The notes under the pieces: model-generated | Databases searched by the model: none | Told to the model about the DNA's origin: nothing | Seen by the model: only the letters and a program-made list of their open reading frames with translations | Assembly: GCF_000382185.1 (NCBI RefSeq) | Contig: NZ_KB907784.1 | Location: 1,212,057 to 1,276,056, forward strand | Direction of reading: 5' to 3' | Length of the DNA stretch: 64,000 nt | DNA from: Bordetella sp. FB-8 | GTDB taxonomy: Bacteria > Pseudomonadota > Gammaproteobacteria > Burkholderiales > Burkholderiaceae_B | Program-made: the position numbers and the translations under genes | Shown: in pieces, positions 36,438 through 46,192 of the stretch | Numbering within the stretch: position 1 is the first letter of the stretch | Layout of the letters: each line of letters starts with the position of its first letter

Positions 36438-37733
36438 CTAAGGCAGCAGGAACGCCGCCGCCGCGACCAGGGTGGGCGCCAGCGCGGCCAGCAGCAGTTT
36501 GCCGGCGGAGATGGACTCCCCGGGAAATGAGCCCTTGAGCAGGGCAAAACCGGCCGGGTTGGGCGCGTTGGCGATGACGGTGAGTCCGCCGCCGGTGACG
36601 GCGCCGGCCACCAGCATGACGCGCCAGGCCTCGCCGGTGCCGTGGACCAGCGAGCCCAGGTAGGTGAGCGCGGCGTTGTCGGTCAATGCGGTGAGCGCCG
36701 CGGCGCCCCAATACAGCACCAGCGGCGGCAGGCCGCCCAGCAGGTCCTGCAGCCACCACTGCTGCAGACCGCCCAGCACCACCAGCCCCGCCAGGAAGAA
36801 GCCCACCAACAGGCCTTCCTTGATCAGCAGGCGGCTCTGGTAGCGCTTGTAGGCGCTGCAAAAACCGATGAAGAGCATGAGCAGGCCCAGGAACACTGGC
36901 GGATGGTGCGCGCCGAGCACCACGCCGGCCAGAAAGAGAAGATGCACGGCCATGACCCAGGCCGGCACGGGCGGGCGGGCGGTATGGCCGCCGGCAGCGC
37001 CTGGTTCGCCCGGCTCCTGCCTGGACGGCCGGCCCGCCGCGGCCGCGGCGATCGCGTCCGCGCGGCAGATCCAGGTCAGCGCGACGGCGTTGACAAGCAC
37101 CGCCGCCGCGGCCCGGCCGCCGAAATGGGCGAGCATATAGGCGGTATCCCAATTGAAGGCCGAGGCCACCATCAGCACCGGCGGCGCGGCATAGGCCGTC
37201 AGCACCCCGCCTATGGACACGTTGACGAACAGCACGCCCAGCGTGAGGTATTTGAAACGCGCGCTGCCCGCGCGGAAGTAGCCGTCGCGCAGCAGGATGG
37301 CGGCCAGCGTCATGGCCGCCGGTTCGGTGATGAGGGAACCGACCAGCGGCACCAGCGCCATGATCAGCAAGAACATGCCCAACTCGCGCCGCACCGGCAG
37401 CAGCCGCACGGCGCCCTGCAGCAGCAGGCGCGCCAGTTCCAGCACGGGCCGACTGGCGGCCACCACCATGATGGCAAAGACAAACAGCGGCTCGGTGAAG
37501 TTGCTGTCGTCCAGGTACTTCACGGCCGTGGGCACGTCGGTCAGCGCGGCCATGGCCAACAGCAGCACGAAGGCCCAGGCGCCGAACACCACCTCGACCT
37601 CGGCCAGCAGATGCCATGTCCCGGCGTGCGGACCGCCGCGGTGCGCAAGCCGCGCGAAGATCGACACGGAGAACGTGTGCAGCACGGCCAGCGCGAAGCA
37701 CAGGGTTGCGGTGATTTCGATGGCGGCGGACAT
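36438..37733 (-). CDS. Putative Na+/H+ antiporter-like membrane protein
   Basis: 431 residues with about ten to twelve hydrophobic segments. Segments such as EPAAMTLAAILLRDGYF and FVNVSIGGVLTAYAAPPVLMVA are typical of the arsenite/Na+ antiporter superfamily. A later NAALTYLGSLVHG and IANAPNPAGFALLKGSFPG mirror them, giving an inverted two-repeat architecture. It likely exchanges Na+ for H+ in the inner membrane. It is translated 5 nt after the GMC oxidoreductase, so the two may be one operon. Ion specificity is inferred from family resemblance. Confidence 0.75.
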   Translation of the reverse strand: MSAAIEITATLCFALAVLHTFSVSIFARLAHRGGPHAGTWHLLAEVEVVFGAWAFVLLLAMAALTDVPTAVKYLDDSNFTEPLFVFAIMVVAASRPVLELARLLLQGAVRLLPVRRELGMFLLIMALVPLVGSLITEPAAMTLAAILLRDGYFRAGSARFKYLTLGVLFVNVSIGGVLTAYAAPPVLMVASAFNWDTAYMLAHFGGRAAAAVLVNAVALTWICRADAIAAAAAGRPSRQEPGEPGAAGGHTARPPVPAWVMAVHLLFLAGVVLGAHHPPVFLGLLMLFIGFCSAYKRYQSRLLIKEGLLVGFFLAGLVVLGGLQQWWLQDLLGGLPPLVLYWGAAALTALTDNAALTYLGSLVHGTGEAWRVMLVAGAVTGGGLTVIANAPNPAGFALLKGSFPGESISAGKLLLAALAPTLVAAAAFLLP

Positions 37734-37738
37734 GCGCT

Positions 37739-39367
37739 TTAACCTTGTCGGCGGGCGGCGAGCAGCAGGCGCGCGCCTTTTTCCGCGATCATCAGGGTGG
37801 GAGAGTTGGTGTTGCCCGAGGTGATGGTGGGCATGACGGATGCATCGATTACGCGCAGGCCCTGGACGCCGCGCACGCGCAACTGATCATCGACCACGGC
37901 CAGCGGGTCCGCGCCCATCTTGCAGGTGCCCACCGGGTGAAAGATGGTGGTGCCGATCTCGCGCGCGGCGGCGACCAGTTGCGCCTCGGTCTGCACGGCC
38001 GCGCCCGGCTTGTATTCCTCGGGGCGGTATTGGGCCAGCGCGGGTTGGGACACGATGCGCCGCGTCAGGCGCACGCTGTCGGCCGCCACCTTGCAGTCCT
38101 CGTCCGTGGACAGGTAGTTGCACAGGATCTGGGGCGCGGTGCGTGCGTCCGCAGAGGTAATGCGCACAGTGCCGCGGCTGCCGGGCCGCAGGTTGCAGAC
38201 CGACGCGGTGAAGGCCGGAAAGTCGTGCAGGGAATCGCCGAATTTCTCCAGGGACAAGGGCTGCACGTGGTATTGGACGTTGGCGCGCGCGTAGTCGGGG
38301 CTGCTGCGCGCGAAGGCGCCCAGCTGCGAGGGCGCCATGGTCAGCGGCCCGCGCTTGAACAGCGCGTATTGCAGGCCCATCATGGCCTTGCCCCACAGCG
38401 AGTTGGCCATGGTGTTGAGCGTGCGGGCATTGCCCCCGACCTTGTAGATCAGGCGCAGCTGCAAGTGGTCCTGCAGATTGCCGCCCACTCCGGGCAGGTC
38501 GTGCAGCACCGGCACGCCCAGGGACTGCAGCAGCGCCTGCGGCCCGATGCCCGACACCTGCAGCAACTGCGCCGAACCGATGGCGCCCGCCGCCAGCACC
38601 ACCTCGCACCCGGCGCGGGCAACACGCTCGGTGCCGTCCGCCAGGCGATAGCGCACGCCCTGCGCGCGCGGACCCTCCCATACCAGGCCGGCCGCCTGCG
38701 CGCCGGTGATCACATGCAGATTGGGGCGCTGGCGCACCGGATGCAGAAAGGCCTTGGAGGCGCTCCAGCGCACGCCCTGGCGCTGGTTGACTTCGAAGTA
38801 GTTGCAGCCTTCATTGTCGCCGCGGTTGAAGTCTTGCACCTTGGCGATGCCGGCCTGCGCCGCGGCGTCGCGAAAGGCATCGAGCAGCGACCAGGACAGG
38901 CGCTGGCGCTCGACGCGCCACTCGCCGCCCGCGCCATGGAAGTCGCTGCCTCCGGCATGGTGGTCTTCGACGGCCTTGAACAGCGGCAGCACCTCGTCCC
39001 AGCTCCAGCCGCTGTTGCCCAGCGCCGCCCAGCCGTCGTAGTCGGCCTTCTGTCCGCGCATGTAGATCATGCCGTTGATCGAGGAGCAGCCGCCCAGGAC
39101 GCGCCCGCGCGGATAACCCAGGCTGCGGCCGGCGATGCCGGGGTCGGGCTCGGTGCGGTAGCACCAGTCGGTGCGCGGGTTGCCGATGCAGTACAGGTAG
39201 CCGACCGGAATGTGCAGCCAGCGCCAGTCGTCCTGGCCGCCGGCTTCGAGCAGCAGCACCTTGACGGCCGGATCGGCCGACAGCCGATTGGCCAGCAGGC
39301 AGCCGGCGGTGCCGGCGCCGACAATGACGTAGTCGTAAAGGGGCGCGGAGGTGTTTGAGTCCGTCAT
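37739..39367 (-). CDS. GMC family FAD-dependent oxidoreductase (choline/alcohol dehydrogenase-like)
   Basis: 542 residues from ATG 39367. The FAD-binding motif VIVGAGTAGCLLANRLS is at residues about 13-29, with LLLEAGG after it. The GMC signature segment PRGRVLGGCSSINGMIYMRG follows. The C-terminal HPVGTCKMGAD and the catalytic-region SGNTNSPTLMIAEKGA are intact. Such enzymes oxidise primary alcohols, choline or polyethylene glycol; the substrate is not readable. It leads a two-gene unit with the antiporter-like gene. Confidence 0.9.
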   Translation of the reverse strand: MTDSNTSAPLYDYVIVGAGTAGCLLANRLSADPAVKVLLLEAGGQDDWRWLHIPVGYLYCIGNPRTDWCYRTEPDPGIAGRSLGYPRGRVLGGCSSINGMIYMRGQKADYDGWAALGNSGWSWDEVLPLFKAVEDHHAGGSDFHGAGGEWRVERQRLSWSLLDAFRDAAAQAGIAKVQDFNRGDNEGCNYFEVNQRQGVRWSASKAFLHPVRQRPNLHVITGAQAAGLVWEGPRAQGVRYRLADGTERVARAGCEVVLAAGAIGSAQLLQVSGIGPQALLQSLGVPVLHDLPGVGGNLQDHLQLRLIYKVGGNARTLNTMANSLWGKAMMGLQYALFKRGPLTMAPSQLGAFARSSPDYARANVQYHVQPLSLEKFGDSLHDFPAFTASVCNLRPGSRGTVRITSADARTAPQILCNYLSTDEDCKVAADSVRLTRRIVSQPALAQYRPEEYKPGAAVQTEAQLVAAAREIGTTIFHPVGTCKMGADPLAVVDDQLRVRGVQGLRVIDASVMPTITSGNTNSPTLMIAEKGARLLLAARRQG

Positions 39368-39531
39368 GTGCGTGTCTCCTGATATGGCGTGAATGTAACC
39401 GTACTGGCGCAATTCGTGCCGGGTGATCGGCCAACCGGCGTGGCGTCCCGCAGGCTGTATGGGACAATGGACACGATGCGGCCGACGTATTTCGCGCCGT
39501 TTTTTCAGCTCTTTTCCGGTCAAGGCTTCTC

Positions 39532-40731
39532 ATGGACAAACCTTACGAACCCGAGTGCGTTTTTTCGGAACGCGCCAATCAGCTCACCAGCTCCGCCATC
39601 CGCGAAATCCTCAAGGTCACCGAACGGCCCGAGGTCATTTCCTTTGCCGGCGGCCTGCCCGCCCCCGCGGGCTTCCCGGTGGAAAAGATGCGCGAGACGT
39701 TCGACAAGGTATTGGCCGAGAACGGCAAGGTCGCCCTGCAGTACGGCCCCACCGAAGGCTACAAGCCGCTGCGCGAGTGGGTGGCGCAAGACCTGAACAA
39801 GGCCGGCGCGAACCTGACCCTGGACAACATCCTGATCGTGTCCGGCTCGCAGCAGGCGCTGGACCTGCTGGGCAAGATCCTGATCGACAAGGGCAGCAAG
39901 GTGCTGGTGGAAGACCCGACCTACCTGGGCGCCCTGCAGTCGTTCAGCCAGTACCAGCCCGCCTACGCCACGGTGCCCACCGACGAGGGCGGCCTGGTCC
40001 CCGAGGCCATCACGCCCGAGCTGGCTGCCGGCGCGCGCTTTCTGTACGCCCTGCCCAATTTCCAGAACCCCACCGGCCGCACGCTGAACCGCGCGCGCCG
40101 CGAGACGCTGGTGCAAAAGGCCGCCAGCCTGAAGTTCCCCATCATCGAGGACGACCCCTACGGCGAGCTGCGCTATGCCGGCGAGCCCCAGCCGGGCCTC
40201 TTGGCACTGGGCACCGAGGTCGGCGCCAACGTGATCCGCCTGGGCACCTTCTCCAAGGTGCTGGCGCCCGGTCTGCGCCTGGGCTATATCGCCGCGCACA
40301 GCAAGATCATCCACAAGCTGGTGCAGGCCAAGCAGGCCACCGATCTGCACACGCCCACGCTCACGCAGATGGCGGTATACGAGACGGTCAAGGACGGCTT
40401 CCTGGCCGAGCACCTGCCTCATGTGCGCGAGATCTACCGCAAGCAGGGCCACTGCATGCTGGAAGCGCTCGAACGCGAGTTCCCGGCCGGCGTCACCTGG
40501 ACCCAGCCCGAGGGCGGCATGTTCCTGTGGGTGACGGTGCCCGGACACATCGACACGCAGCAGCTGCTGGCCGAGGCGGTGGAGCAGAACGTGGCCTTCG
40601 TGCCGGGCGGGCCGTTCTTTGCCGGCAAGCCGCAGCACAACACCCTGCGCCTGAGTTTTGCGACGGTGCCGGAAGAAAAGATCCGGGCGGGGATCGCGGT
40701 GTTGGGGAAGTTGCTCAAGCAGAAGGTTTGA
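39532..40731 (+). CDS. PLP-dependent class I aminotransferase (LysN/2-aminoadipate type)
   Basis: 399 residues with fold type I features. ISFAGGLPAPAGFP is near residue 36, QYGPTEGYKPLREW near 70, NPTGRTL for substrate contact, and the PLP lysine K242 in GTFSKVLAPGLRLG. It is close to the MocR-free 2-aminoadipate/valine-type aminotransferases that act on hydrophobic or dicarboxylic amino acids with 2-oxoglutarate. It is divergent from the GMC gene, with 164 bp between starts. Substrate is unassigned. Confidence 0.88.
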   Translation: MDKPYEPECVFSERANQLTSSAIREILKVTERPEVISFAGGLPAPAGFPVEKMRETFDKVLAENGKVALQYGPTEGYKPLREWVAQDLNKAGANLTLDNILIVSGSQQALDLLGKILIDKGSKVLVEDPTYLGALQSFSQYQPAYATVPTDEGGLVPEAITPELAAGARFLYALPNFQNPTGRTLNRARRETLVQKAASLKFPIIEDDPYGELRYAGEPQPGLLALGTEVGANVIRLGTFSKVLAPGLRLGYIAAHSKIIHKLVQAKQATDLHTPTLTQMAVYETVKDGFLAEHLPHVREIYRKQGHCMLEALEREFPAGVTWTQPEGGMFLWVTVPGHIDTQQLLAEAVEQNVAFVPGGPFFAGKPQHNTLRLSFATVPEEKIRAGIAVLGKLLKQKV

Positions 40732-40897
40732 GCGCCGGCTGCACAGACGAAGCGGCGAGTCTGCGGGGTGTCCGGCCATGCCTGCCTGGACCTTGGCGCG
40801 AGGGCGGCCCGCAGACGGCTCAAGAACCCAAACGCAGGAAACCCGGACTCTCTACCCCACGCGCAAGGGGACTTATCAAGTAAATGCCATTCCGACC

Positions 40898-41824
40898 ATG
40901 ACTTCCTCGGCGTCCACGCCCTCCCCTGACCTGAACGACATCGTCTTTGACGACTGGGTCGAGCGTTGGCTGCCGCGGCCGTGGCGGCCTTATGCGCGGC
41001 TGTGCCGGCTGGATAGGCCCATCGGCACGTGGCTGACGCTGCTGCCCTGCATTGCGGCGCTGGTGCAGTCGGCGGGCGGCTTCCCTTCGTTAAAACGCCT
41101 GATCGTGTTCTCGCTGGGCGCGCTGCTCATGCGCGGCATCGGCTGTACCGTCAACGACATGTGGGACCGCGACATCGACAAGCACGTCGAGCGTACGCGT
41201 TTCCGGCCGTTGACCAGCGGGCAGCTCGGCATGCGGCAGGCGGTGGCTTTTCTCGTCGGGCAATTGGCGGTCTGTGCCTGCCTGCTGTTTTTCATCAACG
41301 GCCATAGCCGCTGGCTGGCGCTGGCGGTGCTGCCCTTCGTCTTCATCTACCCGTTCTGCAAGCGCGTGACCTACTGGCCGCAGGCCGTGCTGGGCATCTG
41401 CTTTAACTGGGGCATGCTGATGGCCTGGTCGGACACGCGCGGCGCGCTGCCCCTGGCCGGCGTGGCGATGTGGCTGGGCGCGGTGCTGTGGCAGATCGGC
41501 TACGACAGCATCTACGCGTATGTCGACGTGCGCGACGACCAGCGCCTGAATCTGCATTCCACGGCCCTGCGTTTCGCCGAGCAGGGCAAGACGTGGATAG
41601 GCGGCTTCTATCTGGCCACGCTGCTGCTGTGGACCTGGGCGGGGCACAGCCTGGGCGCGGGCCGGTTCTATTACGCGGGCATGGCCGTGCTGGCCGCGCA
41701 TTTCTGCTGGCAGCTGGCAGTGTTCGACCTGAAGCGGCCCGACCGCAATTTCATGCTGTTCCGCGCCAATCTCTGGGTGGGCGTGGTCCTGATCGCCGCG
41801 GCGCTGGGCGGCGCGTTGCTGTAA
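40898..41824 (+). CDS. ubiA: 4-hydroxybenzoate polyprenyltransferase
   Basis: 308 residues from ATG 40898 (MTSSASTPSPDL); the frame is open further upstream but overlaps the aminotransferase. It is a UbiA-type membrane prenyltransferase. The first Asp-rich motif NDMWDRDID and the second YVDVRDDQRLN hold the Mg-diphosphate. GTWLTLLPC, helical segments and RPLTSGQL fit the family. It attaches the polyprenyl chain to 4-hydroxybenzoate, the first membrane step of ubiquinone synthesis. The methyltransferase and PsiE-like genes follow closely. Confidence 0.95.
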   Translation: MTSSASTPSPDLNDIVFDDWVERWLPRPWRPYARLCRLDRPIGTWLTLLPCIAALVQSAGGFPSLKRLIVFSLGALLMRGIGCTVNDMWDRDIDKHVERTRFRPLTSGQLGMRQAVAFLVGQLAVCACLLFFINGHSRWLALAVLPFVFIYPFCKRVTYWPQAVLGICFNWGMLMAWSDTRGALPLAGVAMWLGAVLWQIGYDSIYAYVDVRDDQRLNLHSTALRFAEQGKTWIGGFYLATLLLWTWAGHSLGAGRFYYAGMAVLAAHFCWQLAVFDLKRPDRNFMLFRANLWVGVVLIAAALGGALL

Positions 41825-41840
41825 ATCCGGCACGACTGAC

Positions 41841-42431
41841 ATGGACAAGACGACCGTCGACACCTATAGCGCCTCGGCGGGCCAGTACGCCGACGAATGG
41901 CTCGGCCAGCCCGCGCCGGACGACCTGTACGAGCGGCTGCGGCGCTTCTTCAAGCCGGGCGGCATGACCGCCGACATCGGCTGCGGCGCGGGCCGCGATA
42001 CCGCCTGGCTGCAGGCCAACGGCTATCCGGCGGTAGGCTACGATGCGTCCGAAGGCCTGCTCGAGCGGGCGCGGGCAGCCCATGCCCAGTGCGTTTTCAA
42101 GGCCGCCGCGCTGCCCGAGCTGCGCGGCATCGAGGACGGCGCCTTCGACAACGTGCTGTGCGAGACCGTGATCATGCATCTGCCGCCCGAGCAGATCGCT
42201 GCCGCCTGCCGGCGCCTGGCCGCCATCCTCAAGCCGGGCGGCATGCTCTACCTGAGCTGGCGCGTGACCGAAGGCGCCGATCTGCGGGACAAGGCCGGCA
42301 GGCTGTACACTGCCTTCGACTCGGCGCTCGTCCTGGGCAACCTGCCGGGCACGCGCATTGTGTTCACCGAAGACACCGTCAATCAATCCTCGGGCAAGCG
42401 CGTCTGCCGCGTCGTGGCCGAACGGCTCTGA
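41841..42431 (+). CDS. Class I SAM-dependent methyltransferase
   Basis: 196 residues. Motif I ADIGCGAGRDTAWL (about residues 44-57) binds S-adenosylmethionine, followed by YDASEGLLERAR and the motif IV/V region ENVLCETVIMHLPPEQ-like DNVLCETVIMHLPPE. ILKPGGMLYLSWR is the usual post-I strand. The acceptor is unknown. Sixteen nt separate it from ubiA, but it is too small and lacks the specific motifs to call it a ubiquinone methyltransferase. Its stop abuts the next ATG directly. Confidence 0.85.
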   Translation: MDKTTVDTYSASAGQYADEWLGQPAPDDLYERLRRFFKPGGMTADIGCGAGRDTAWLQANGYPAVGYDASEGLLERARAAHAQCVFKAAALPELRGIEDGAFDNVLCETVIMHLPPEQIAAACRRLAAILKPGGMLYLSWRVTEGADLRDKAGRLYTAFDSALVLGNLPGTRIVFTEDTVNQSSGKRVCRVVAERL

Positions 42432-42863
42432 ATGGAAAAAATCTTCAAGACCTACGACACGATCGTCCATGTGATCATTGCAGGCCTGCTGCTGGTCATG
42501 CTTGCAACGCTTATATTCGCTTTCGTTGATGTCGCGGCAAATGTCGTTCACCTGGCTCCCGGCCTGGCCCGCATCGCCCTGGACGACGTCGAGTTTCGTG
42601 AACTGGTGACCAGCGTCCTGGATGTATTCGTCATCATCGAACTCTTCGGCACGATCATCGGCTACGTCCGCTACCACCGCGTCCGCCTGTCCGCGCTGAT
42701 CGACGTGGTCGCCGTCTTCATTCTCAGGGACATGCTGATCAAGATCTATGCCGCGAACTTCCCGGCCAACACCCTGCTGGTATTGGCCTTGCTGCTGATC
42801 GTGATGGTCATCGCGAGAACCCTCACGAACTATTTTCAGCCCAGGCCGCCGACAACGATGTGA
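42432..42863 (+). CDS. PsiE-like membrane protein
   Basis: 143 residues with about four hydrophobic segments (residues 12-36, 58-78, 88-104, 112-126). Layout and the segment LDVFVIIELFGTIIGYVRYHRVR match the phosphate-starvation-inducible PsiE family. Function is unknown. The ATG follows the methyltransferase stop with no gap, so they are co-translated. Immediately after the stop lies a 14-bp tandem repeat before the convergent regulator gene. Confidence 0.78.
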   Translation: MEKIFKTYDTIVHVIIAGLLLVMLATLIFAFVDVAANVVHLAPGLARIALDDVEFRELVTSVLDVFVIIELFGTIIGYVRYHRVRLSALIDVVAVFILRDMLIKIYAANFPANTLLVLALLLIVMVIARTLTNYFQPRPPTTM

Positions 42864-42868
42864 GCCCG

Positions 42869-42947
42869 GGCTCGGCGCCCCCGGCTCGGCGCCCCCGGCT
42901 CGGCGCCCCCGGCTAGGCGCCCCCGGCTAGGCGCCCCCGGCTAGGCC
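42869..42947. repeat. 14-bp tandem repeat, about 5.6 copies
   Basis: Unit GGCTCGGCGCCCCC repeats exactly at 42869, 42883 and 42897, then as GGCTAGGCGCCCCC at 42911 and 42925, and partly at 42939. It fills the gap between the PsiE-like stop and the stop codon of the convergent glcC-like gene (42941-42943), which lies inside the last partial copy. The GC-rich units may act as a bidirectional terminator. Confidence 0.9.
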
Positions 42948-43705
42948 CATCCCTCCAGGCGCCGCGTCGCGCGCACCAGGCGCTGCTCTTCCTGCTCGAT
43001 ATCGCTCAGGCTCTGGCGCACCTTGTCCACGTGCGCGGTCGCGGCGCGGTGCGCCTGCTCGGGCTGGCGGCCGACGACGGACTGGAACAGCTCGGCGTGC
43101 TGCCGGTCGATCTCGCGCTTGAGCGGCTCACGGTGATAGAGGTTGTTGACGCAGGCGAACACCGAACCGAGCATCAGGTCGTTGAGCGCCTGCAGCGTGT
43201 GCACCAGCACCGGATTGTGCGAGGCCTCGCAGACCGACAGGTGAAAGGCATGGTCCAGATGGGCGTGCGTGGCCGTGTCGGTGGTCCGGTCGTGCGCGGC
43301 CAGCATGGCTTCGTAGCGCCGCCGGATCATGATGAAGTCGGCCTCGGTGCCGCGCAGGGCGGCCAGGCGGGCCGATTCGCCTTCGAGCAGGGCGCGCACT
43401 TCGAGCAGGTCGTACAGCGTGCGCGGCTGGGACTGGAACAGGTGCACCAGGGGTTCGGCGTCGACTTTGGCAATCTGGGCCACGTAGGACCCCCTGCCCT
43501 GCTCGGTATGGATGATGCCGCGCGCGCGCAGCAGATGCAGGCCCTCGCGCAGCGCGGTGCGCGATACGCCGAGCTTTTCGGTCAGACGGCGTTCGGACGG
43601 CAGGATCTGGCCGCTCTTGAGCACGCCGTCGGCGATGAGGCCCTCGATGCGCTCGGCGACGATGTCGGCCACCAGGCGGGCGGGCTGCACGGCTTTCATG
43701 TCCAT
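42941..43705 (-). CDS. glcC: FadR/GlcC-type GntR transcriptional regulator
   Basis: 254 residues from ATG 43705; ATG 43699 is also possible. The winged helix is at about residues 10-75, with SGQILPSERRLTEKLGVSRTALREGL as its core. The C-terminal FCD effector domain includes ARLAALRGTEADF and a metal/ligand His set (HLDHAFHLSVCEASHNPVL). It is transcribed away from malate synthase G. That arrangement, and two perfect FadR-type palindromes between them, support a GlcC-like regulator of glycolate/glyoxylate use. Homologous GntR proteins (LldR, PdhR) respond to other acids, so the effector is not certain. Confidence 0.85.
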   Translation of the reverse strand: MDMKAVQPARLVADIVAERIEGLIADGVLKSGQILPSERRLTEKLGVSRTALREGLHLLRARGIIHTEQGRGSYVAQIAKVDAEPLVHLFQSQPRTLYDLLEVRALLEGESARLAALRGTEADFIMIRRRYEAMLAAHDRTTDTATHAHLDHAFHLSVCEASHNPVLVHTLQALNDLMLGSVFACVNNLYHREPLKREIDRQHAELFQSVVGRQPEQAHRAATAHVDKVRQSLSDIEQEEQRLVRATRRLEGWA

Positions 43706-43746
43706 GGCTTTTCCGAAGATCGGGCGTGGGAGGGAAATGTCATTGC

Positions 43747-43757
43747 TGGTATGACCA
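43747..43757. promoter_or_regulatory. FadR/GlcC-type operator, copy 1
   Basis: The sequence TGGTATGACCA is a perfect 11-bp palindrome matching the FadR-subfamily pattern TNGTNNNACNA. It lies 41 bp before the regulator start, so it probably allows autoregulation. Confidence 0.65.
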
Positions 43758-43853
43758 ATATCCGCATGAGCCAAAACGCGGCAAATGACATTCTTCAATT
43801 CAATGAAATATAAAGGGAAATTCGAGCGCCCCCCAATCCGTCGCCGGAAAAAC

Positions 43854-43864
43854 TGGTATGACCA
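43854..43864. promoter_or_regulatory. FadR/GlcC-type operator, copy 2
   Basis: A second identical TGGTATGACCA, 107 bp from the first (about ten helical turns). It ends 11 bp before a TATAGA (43876-43881) that could serve as the -10 hexamer for glcB, so it would cover the -35 region of that promoter. Confidence 0.65.
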
Positions 43865-43977
43865 TCCGGTTTTGGTATAGACAGGCCTGTGCCGCGCGGC
43901 CATCATTTGTATCGTTCCCCACGCGCGCCGGCACCATGCCTGGCGCCACACCACGACTCCCTCTTGCGAAACGCGCC

Positions 43978-46155
43978 ATGACGACCTCCCGCATCAATCA
44001 ACACGGCCTGCAGGTGGCCCAGCCCCTGTACGATTTCATCGAACAACAAGCCCTGCCCGGCACCGGACTGGACAGCGCCACGTTCTGGAAGGGCTTTGCG
44101 GCTCTGGTGCACGACATGGCGCCGCGCAACCGCGAACTGCTGGCCCAGCGCGACCGCTTCCAGCAGCAGTTGGACGACTGGCACCGCGCCCATCCCGGTC
44201 CGATCACCGATCATCCGTCCTACCGCGCCTTTCTGGAAAAGATCGGCTACCTGGTGCCCGTGCCGGACCAGGTCAGGATCCATACCGCCAAGGTCGATGC
44301 CGAATTCGCCGTACAGGCCGGGCCTCAGCTGGTGGTGCCCATCTCCAACGCGCGCTACGCACTGAACGCTGCCAATGCGCGCTGGGGCAGCCTGTACGAC
44401 GCGCTCTACGGCACCGACGCCATCGCCCAGAGCGGCGAGCTGGCCGCGACCGGCAGCTTTAACCCCAAGCGCGGCCAGGCCGTCATTGCGCGCGCGCGCG
44501 CATTTCTGGATCAGGCGGCGCCGCTGGCCCAGGGCTCGCACGCCCAGGCCACCGGCTACGCGGTGCGCGACGGCAGTCTGATCGTGGCGACCGCGCAGGG
44601 CGAGACCGGCCTGCAATCGCCCGGCAAATTCGCCGGCTACCAAGGCGAGGCGGCGCAGCCCTCGGCCGTCCTGCTGGTGAACAACGGCCTGCATTTCGAG
44701 ATCCAGATCGACCGCGGCCACGCCATCGGCAAGACCGACGCGGCCGGCGTCAAGGACGTGCTGGTCGAAGCCGCCGTCAGCACCATCATGGACTGCGAAG
44801 ATTCGGTGGCCGCCGTCGATGCCCAGGACAAGGTGCACCTCTACCGCAACTGGCTGGGCCTGATCACGGGCGAGCTGACCGAAGACCTGGTCAAGAACGG
44901 CAAAACCATCACCCGGCGCATGAACCCCGATCGCAGCTACGTCACCCCGCAGGGCGGCAACCTCGTCCTGCACGGGCGTTCGCTGATGCTGATCCGCAAT
45001 GTGGGCCACCTGATGACCACTCCGGCCGTCCTAGACGAGCAGGGGCGCGAACTGCCGGAGGGCATCCTGGACGCCGTGGTCACCTCGCTGGCCGCCATGC
45101 GCGATCTCACGCTCAAGCGCAACTCGCGCACGGGGTCCATCTACATCGTCAAGCCCAAGATGCACGGTCCGGCCGAGGTGCTGTTCGCCAACGAGCTGTT
45201 CTCGCGCGTCGAAGACCTGCTCGACCTGCCGCGCAACACGCTCAAAATGGGCATCATGGACGAGGAGCGGCGCACCAGCGTCAATCTCAAGGCCTGCATC
45301 CAGGCCGCCAGCGAGCGCGTGGCGTTCATCAACACCGGCTTTCTGGACCGCACCGGCGACGAAATGCACACGGCCATGCAGGCCGGCCCCATGATGCGCA
45401 AGGGCGACATGAAGTCCAGCGCCTGGATCGCCGCCTACGAGCGCCACAACGTGCTGGTGGGCCTGGACTGCGGCCTGCGCGGCCACGCGCAGATCGGCAA
45501 GGGCATGTGGGCCATGCCCGACCTGATGGCCGCGATGCTGGAACAGAAGATCGCCCATCCCAAGGCCGGCGCCAACACGGCCTGGGTGCCCTCGCCCACG
45601 GCGGCCACCCTGCACGCGCTGCACTATCACATGGTCGACGTGCAGGCCGTGCAGCAGGAACTGGAAAAGACGTCCTATGCCAGCGTGCGCGACGAACTGC
45701 TGGAAGGCCTGCTGACCGTGCCGGTGGTCGCTGCGCCGCAATGGACTGCCGATGAGATCCGCGCCGAAATCGAGAACAACGCCCAGGGCATTCTGGGCTA
45801 TGTGGTGCGCTGGGTCGACCAGGGCGTGGGCTGCTCCAAGGTGCCCGACATCCACGATGTGGGCCTGATGGAAGACCGCGCCACGCTGCGCATTTCCAGC
45901 CAGCACATTGCCAACTGGCTGTGCCACGGCGTGGTGACCCGGGCCCAGGTCGAGGAAACCTTCCGGCGCATGGCCGCCGTGGTGGACAAGCAGAACGCGG
46001 GCGACGCGAACTACCGGCCCATGGCCGGCAACTTCGACACCTCGCTTGCTTATAAGGCGGCGTGCGCGCTGGTGTTCGAGGGCCAATCGCAGCCCAACGG
46101 CTACACCGAGCCGCTGCTGCACAACTACCGCACGCAGGTCAAAGCCGCGGCCTGA
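43978..46155 (+). CDS. glcB: Malate synthase G
   Basis: 725 residues from ATG 43978 ([11 protein letters not shown]), the usual length for isoform G (about 723). Frame stays open upstream only by chance. Active-site segments include [49 protein letters not shown] and [16 protein letters not shown]. It condenses glyoxylate with acetyl-CoA to malate and feeds two-carbon acids into the TCA cycle. It faces the glcC-like regulator across two operators. Isocitrate lyase is not in the window. Confidence 0.96.
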   Translation: MTTSRINQHGLQVAQPLYDFIEQQALPGTGLDSATFWKGFAALVHDMAPRNRELLAQRDRFQQQLDDWHRAHPGPITDHPSYRAFLEKIGYLVPVPDQVRIHTAKVDAEFAVQAGPQLVVPISNARYALNAANARWGSLYDALYGTDAIAQSGELAATGSFNPKRGQAVIARARAFLDQAAPLAQGSHAQATGYAVRDGSLIVATAQGETGLQSPGKFAGYQGEAAQPSAVLLVNNGLHFEIQIDRGHAIGKTDAAGVKDVLVEAAVSTIMDCEDSVAAVDAQDKVHLYRNWLGLITGELTEDLVKNGKTITRRMNPDRSYVTPQGGNLVLHGRSLMLIRNVGHLMTTPAVLDEQGRELPEGILDAVVTSLAAMRDLTLKRNSRTGSIYIVKPKMHGPAEVLFANELFSRVEDLLDLPRNTLKMGIMDEERRTSVNLKACIQAASERVAFINTGFLDRTGDEMHTAMQAGPMMRKGDMKSSAWIAAYERHNVLVGLDCGLRGHAQIGKGMWAMPDLMAAMLEQKIAHPKAGANTAWVPSPTAATLHALHYHMVDVQAVQQELEKTSYASVRDELLEGLLTVPVVAAPQWTADEIRAEIENNAQGILGYVVRWVDQGVGCSKVPDIHDVGLMEDRATLRISSQHIANWLCHGVVTRAQVEETFRRMAAVVDKQNAGDANYRPMAGNFDTSLAYKAACALVFEGQSQPNGYTEPLLHNYRTQVKAAA

Positions 46156-46192
46156 CGCGGCCCGGCCTGGCGCGGCCCGACCTGACGCGCGT
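46148..46192. repeat. 15-bp tandem repeat, three copies
   Basis: Units CGGCCTGACGCGGCC, CGGCCTGGCGCGGCC and CGACCTGACGCGCGT follow each other without gap. The first contains the glcB stop. The last ends at the convergent dehydrogenase stop. Like the 14-bp array on the other side of the glcC-glcB pair, it fills a gap between convergent genes. Confidence 0.75.

Noticed and set aside
37745..39358. 537-codon + strand frame opposite the GMC oxidoreductase
   Set aside because: Antisense shadow of an enzyme with full FAD and C-terminal motifs.
42869..42947. 14-bp repeats as a CRISPR array
   Set aside because: Units abut with no spacers and no cas gene is present.
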